Source: an uncultured Polyangiaceae bacterium (lineage in GTDB: Bacteria > Myxococcota_A > Polyangia > Polyangiales > Houyiibacteriaceae). From it: 5,932 nucleotides of DNA. The translations under genes and the position numbers were made by a program. Below the pieces are notes generated by a model, which worked only from the letters and a program-made list of their open reading frames with translations, had not been told where the DNA came from and searched no databases. This document shows positions 5,268 to 5,932 of this stretch, piece after piece; the stretch's first letter is position 1; each line of letters opens with the position of its first letter. The DNA lies in contig CAMYJN010000175.1 of assembly GCA_947258625.1 (NCBI GenBank), forward strand, positions 1 through 5,932, given 5' to 3'.

Positions 5268-5502
5268 GGGAGGAAGTGTGCCCAAATTCCCCGCATCCCG
5301 TCGACCCAATCCGCGCGGTCGGAACCAAAAAGACGGGAAACCGGGGTGCGAAGGGCGGCTGGGCCGCAAACCCGGACTCCATCGCGCGTCCCCGGGGCGC
5401 AAATGTTTCGCTTTCGAGCTTGCAACGCTCAGGTGTAGATTCATCTTTCGGCGCCCTCCCCCGCCACCCGTCGGCGGATATCCGGGCGCGGAAAGGAAAA
5501 CC
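5268..5502. other. Intergenic region upstream of the thiamine-diphosphate enzyme
   Basis: These 235 bases carry no recognisable gene. A 76-codon frame on the plus strand (GTG 5276 to TGA 5504-5506) is preceded by GGGAGG and overlaps the next gene's ATG as ATGA, but its translation has no recognisable character. The ribosome-binding site for the downstream gene is AAGGA at 5493-5497, five bases before its ATG. I could not pick out a convincing promoter. Confidence 0.45.
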
Positions 5503-5932
5503 ATGACTCAGATGGTTGGAGGTGAGGTGCTAGCCCGAATGTTGGCAGCCGAGGGTGTCGAGGTCGTGTTCGGCATCGTCGACGGCACCTACATGGGTTT
5601 CTTTGCGAGCTTCGAGAAGCACGGCATCCGGTTGGTGTCGCCACGGCACGAAACCAGCGCGGCGCACATGGCCGGGGCCTACGCACGGCTGACAGGCAAG
5701 CTCGGCGTTTGTATGGCTTCCAACGGGCCCGGCGTTGCAAATATTTTGCCCGGAGTCGCCGTAGAGAACGGCGAGGGCAACCGCGTACTGCTCATCACCT
5801 CGAGCCGGCGCACGCCAATCGCATATCCCGATCGCGGAGGCACATACCAGTACTTCAACCAAACCGGGGTTACCCGTGCGATGTCCAAGTGGAGTGGCGC
5901 GGTTCCGTCGTTCGATCGTCTTCCCGAGTTTT
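5503..5932 (+). CDS. Thiamine-diphosphate-dependent enzyme, acetolactate synthase-type, partial (N-terminus)
   Basis: The ATG at 5503, five bases after AAGGA, opens 143 residues to the right edge. The sequence matches the N-terminal pyrimidine-binding domain of the acetolactate synthase/benzoylformate decarboxylase superfamily. GGEVLARMLAAEGVEVVFGI is at 6-25. PRHE at 47-50 carries the catalytic Glu50 that activates the cofactor's aminopyrimidine ring. AAHMAGAYARLTGKLGVC (53-70) follows, and then ASNGPGVANILPGVAVE (72-88) with the conserved GPG. The central FAD/nucleotide domain and the C-terminal diphosphate-binding GDG motif are beyond the edge, so true acetolactate synthase cannot be separated from related decarboxylases, carboligases or oxalyl-CoA decarboxylase-like members. 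The FGIVDG and VENGEGN stretches differ from standard anabolic acetolactate synthase (usually FGIPGG and AxxDSxP), which favours a catabolic or uncharacterised branch. Confidence 0.88.
   Translation, partial: MTQMVGGEVLARMLAAEGVEVVFGIVDGTYMGFFASFEKHGIRLVSPRHETSAAHMAGAYARLTGKLGVCMASNGPGVANILPGVAVENGEGNRVLLITSSRRTPIAYPDRGGTYQYFNQTGVTRAMSKWSGAVPSFDRLPEF

Noticed and set aside
4794..5438. A 214-codon plus-strand frame opposite the activator fragment
   Set aside because: The minus strand has clear family motifs here, and the plus-strand product matches nothing recognisable.
5276..5506. A 76-codon plus-strand leader gene with a GGGAGG tract and an ATGA overlap with the thiamine-diphosphate enzyme
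   Set aside because: The Shine-Dalgarno is only two bases from the GTG and the translation is low in hydrophobics with no domain, so the overlap may be accidental. The downstream gene has its own ribosome-binding site. Conservation in relatives would revive it.
1..5932. CRISPR arrays, tRNA or rRNA genes, insertion sequences
   Set aside because: No regularly spaced direct repeats, cloverleaf-like segments, rRNA-like stretches or transposase motifs were seen on either strand.

Overview
The window looks like a chromosomal piece of a GC-rich Gram-negative bacterium. The GC-rich third codon positions, frequent GTG starts, a lipoprotein-type signal on a trypsin-like protease, and a leftover outer-membrane beta-barrel C-terminus all point that way. 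A bacterial member of the ERG4/ERG24 sterol reductase family suggests a sterol-making or sterol-modifying lineage. Myxococcota, Binatota or related former deltaproteobacteria would fit, but this is inference; there is no rRNA or other phylogenetic marker in the window.

Layout, left to right. (1) Bases 1-366, minus strand: the N-terminal part of a secreted S1 (trypsin-like) protease that runs off the left edge. (2) 529-1134, plus strand: a TetR-family regulator, divergent from the protease, with a 6-bp-arm inverted repeat just before its likely start. (3) 1093-2028, minus strand: an alpha/beta hydrolase of the haloalkane dehalogenase type. Its 3' end overlaps the TetR 3' end by 42 bp. (4) 2029-2590: a 562-bp stretch without a believable gene, very GC-rich and dense in inverted repeats. 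(5) 2591-3268, minus strand: a TVP38/TMEM64 (VTT-domain) membrane protein whose GTG start lies in the loop of a perfect 12-bp inverted repeat. (6) 3357-4736, plus strand: a complete 459-residue ERG4-like sterol reductase with an excellent Shine-Dalgarno, divergent from the TVP38 gene. (7) 4761-5267, minus strand: two gene remnants joined end to end, a 30-residue outer-membrane-protein C-terminus and the C-terminal half of a BadF/HgdC-type activator ATPase. (8) 5503-5932, plus strand: the N-terminus of a thiamine-diphosphate enzyme of the acetolactate synthase type, cut by the right edge.

The window does not read as one operon. Most neighbours are divergent or convergent, so shared function is weakly supported. 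The two most plausible functional pairs are TetR with the dehalogenase-like hydrolase (convergent, overlapping) and the TVP38 membrane protein with the sterol reductase (divergent, 88 bp apart, both membrane/lipid related). The most interesting items are the bacterial ERG4-like reductase, the hairpin enclosing the TVP38 start codon, the structured 562-bp gap, and the remnant junction near 4853/4854.
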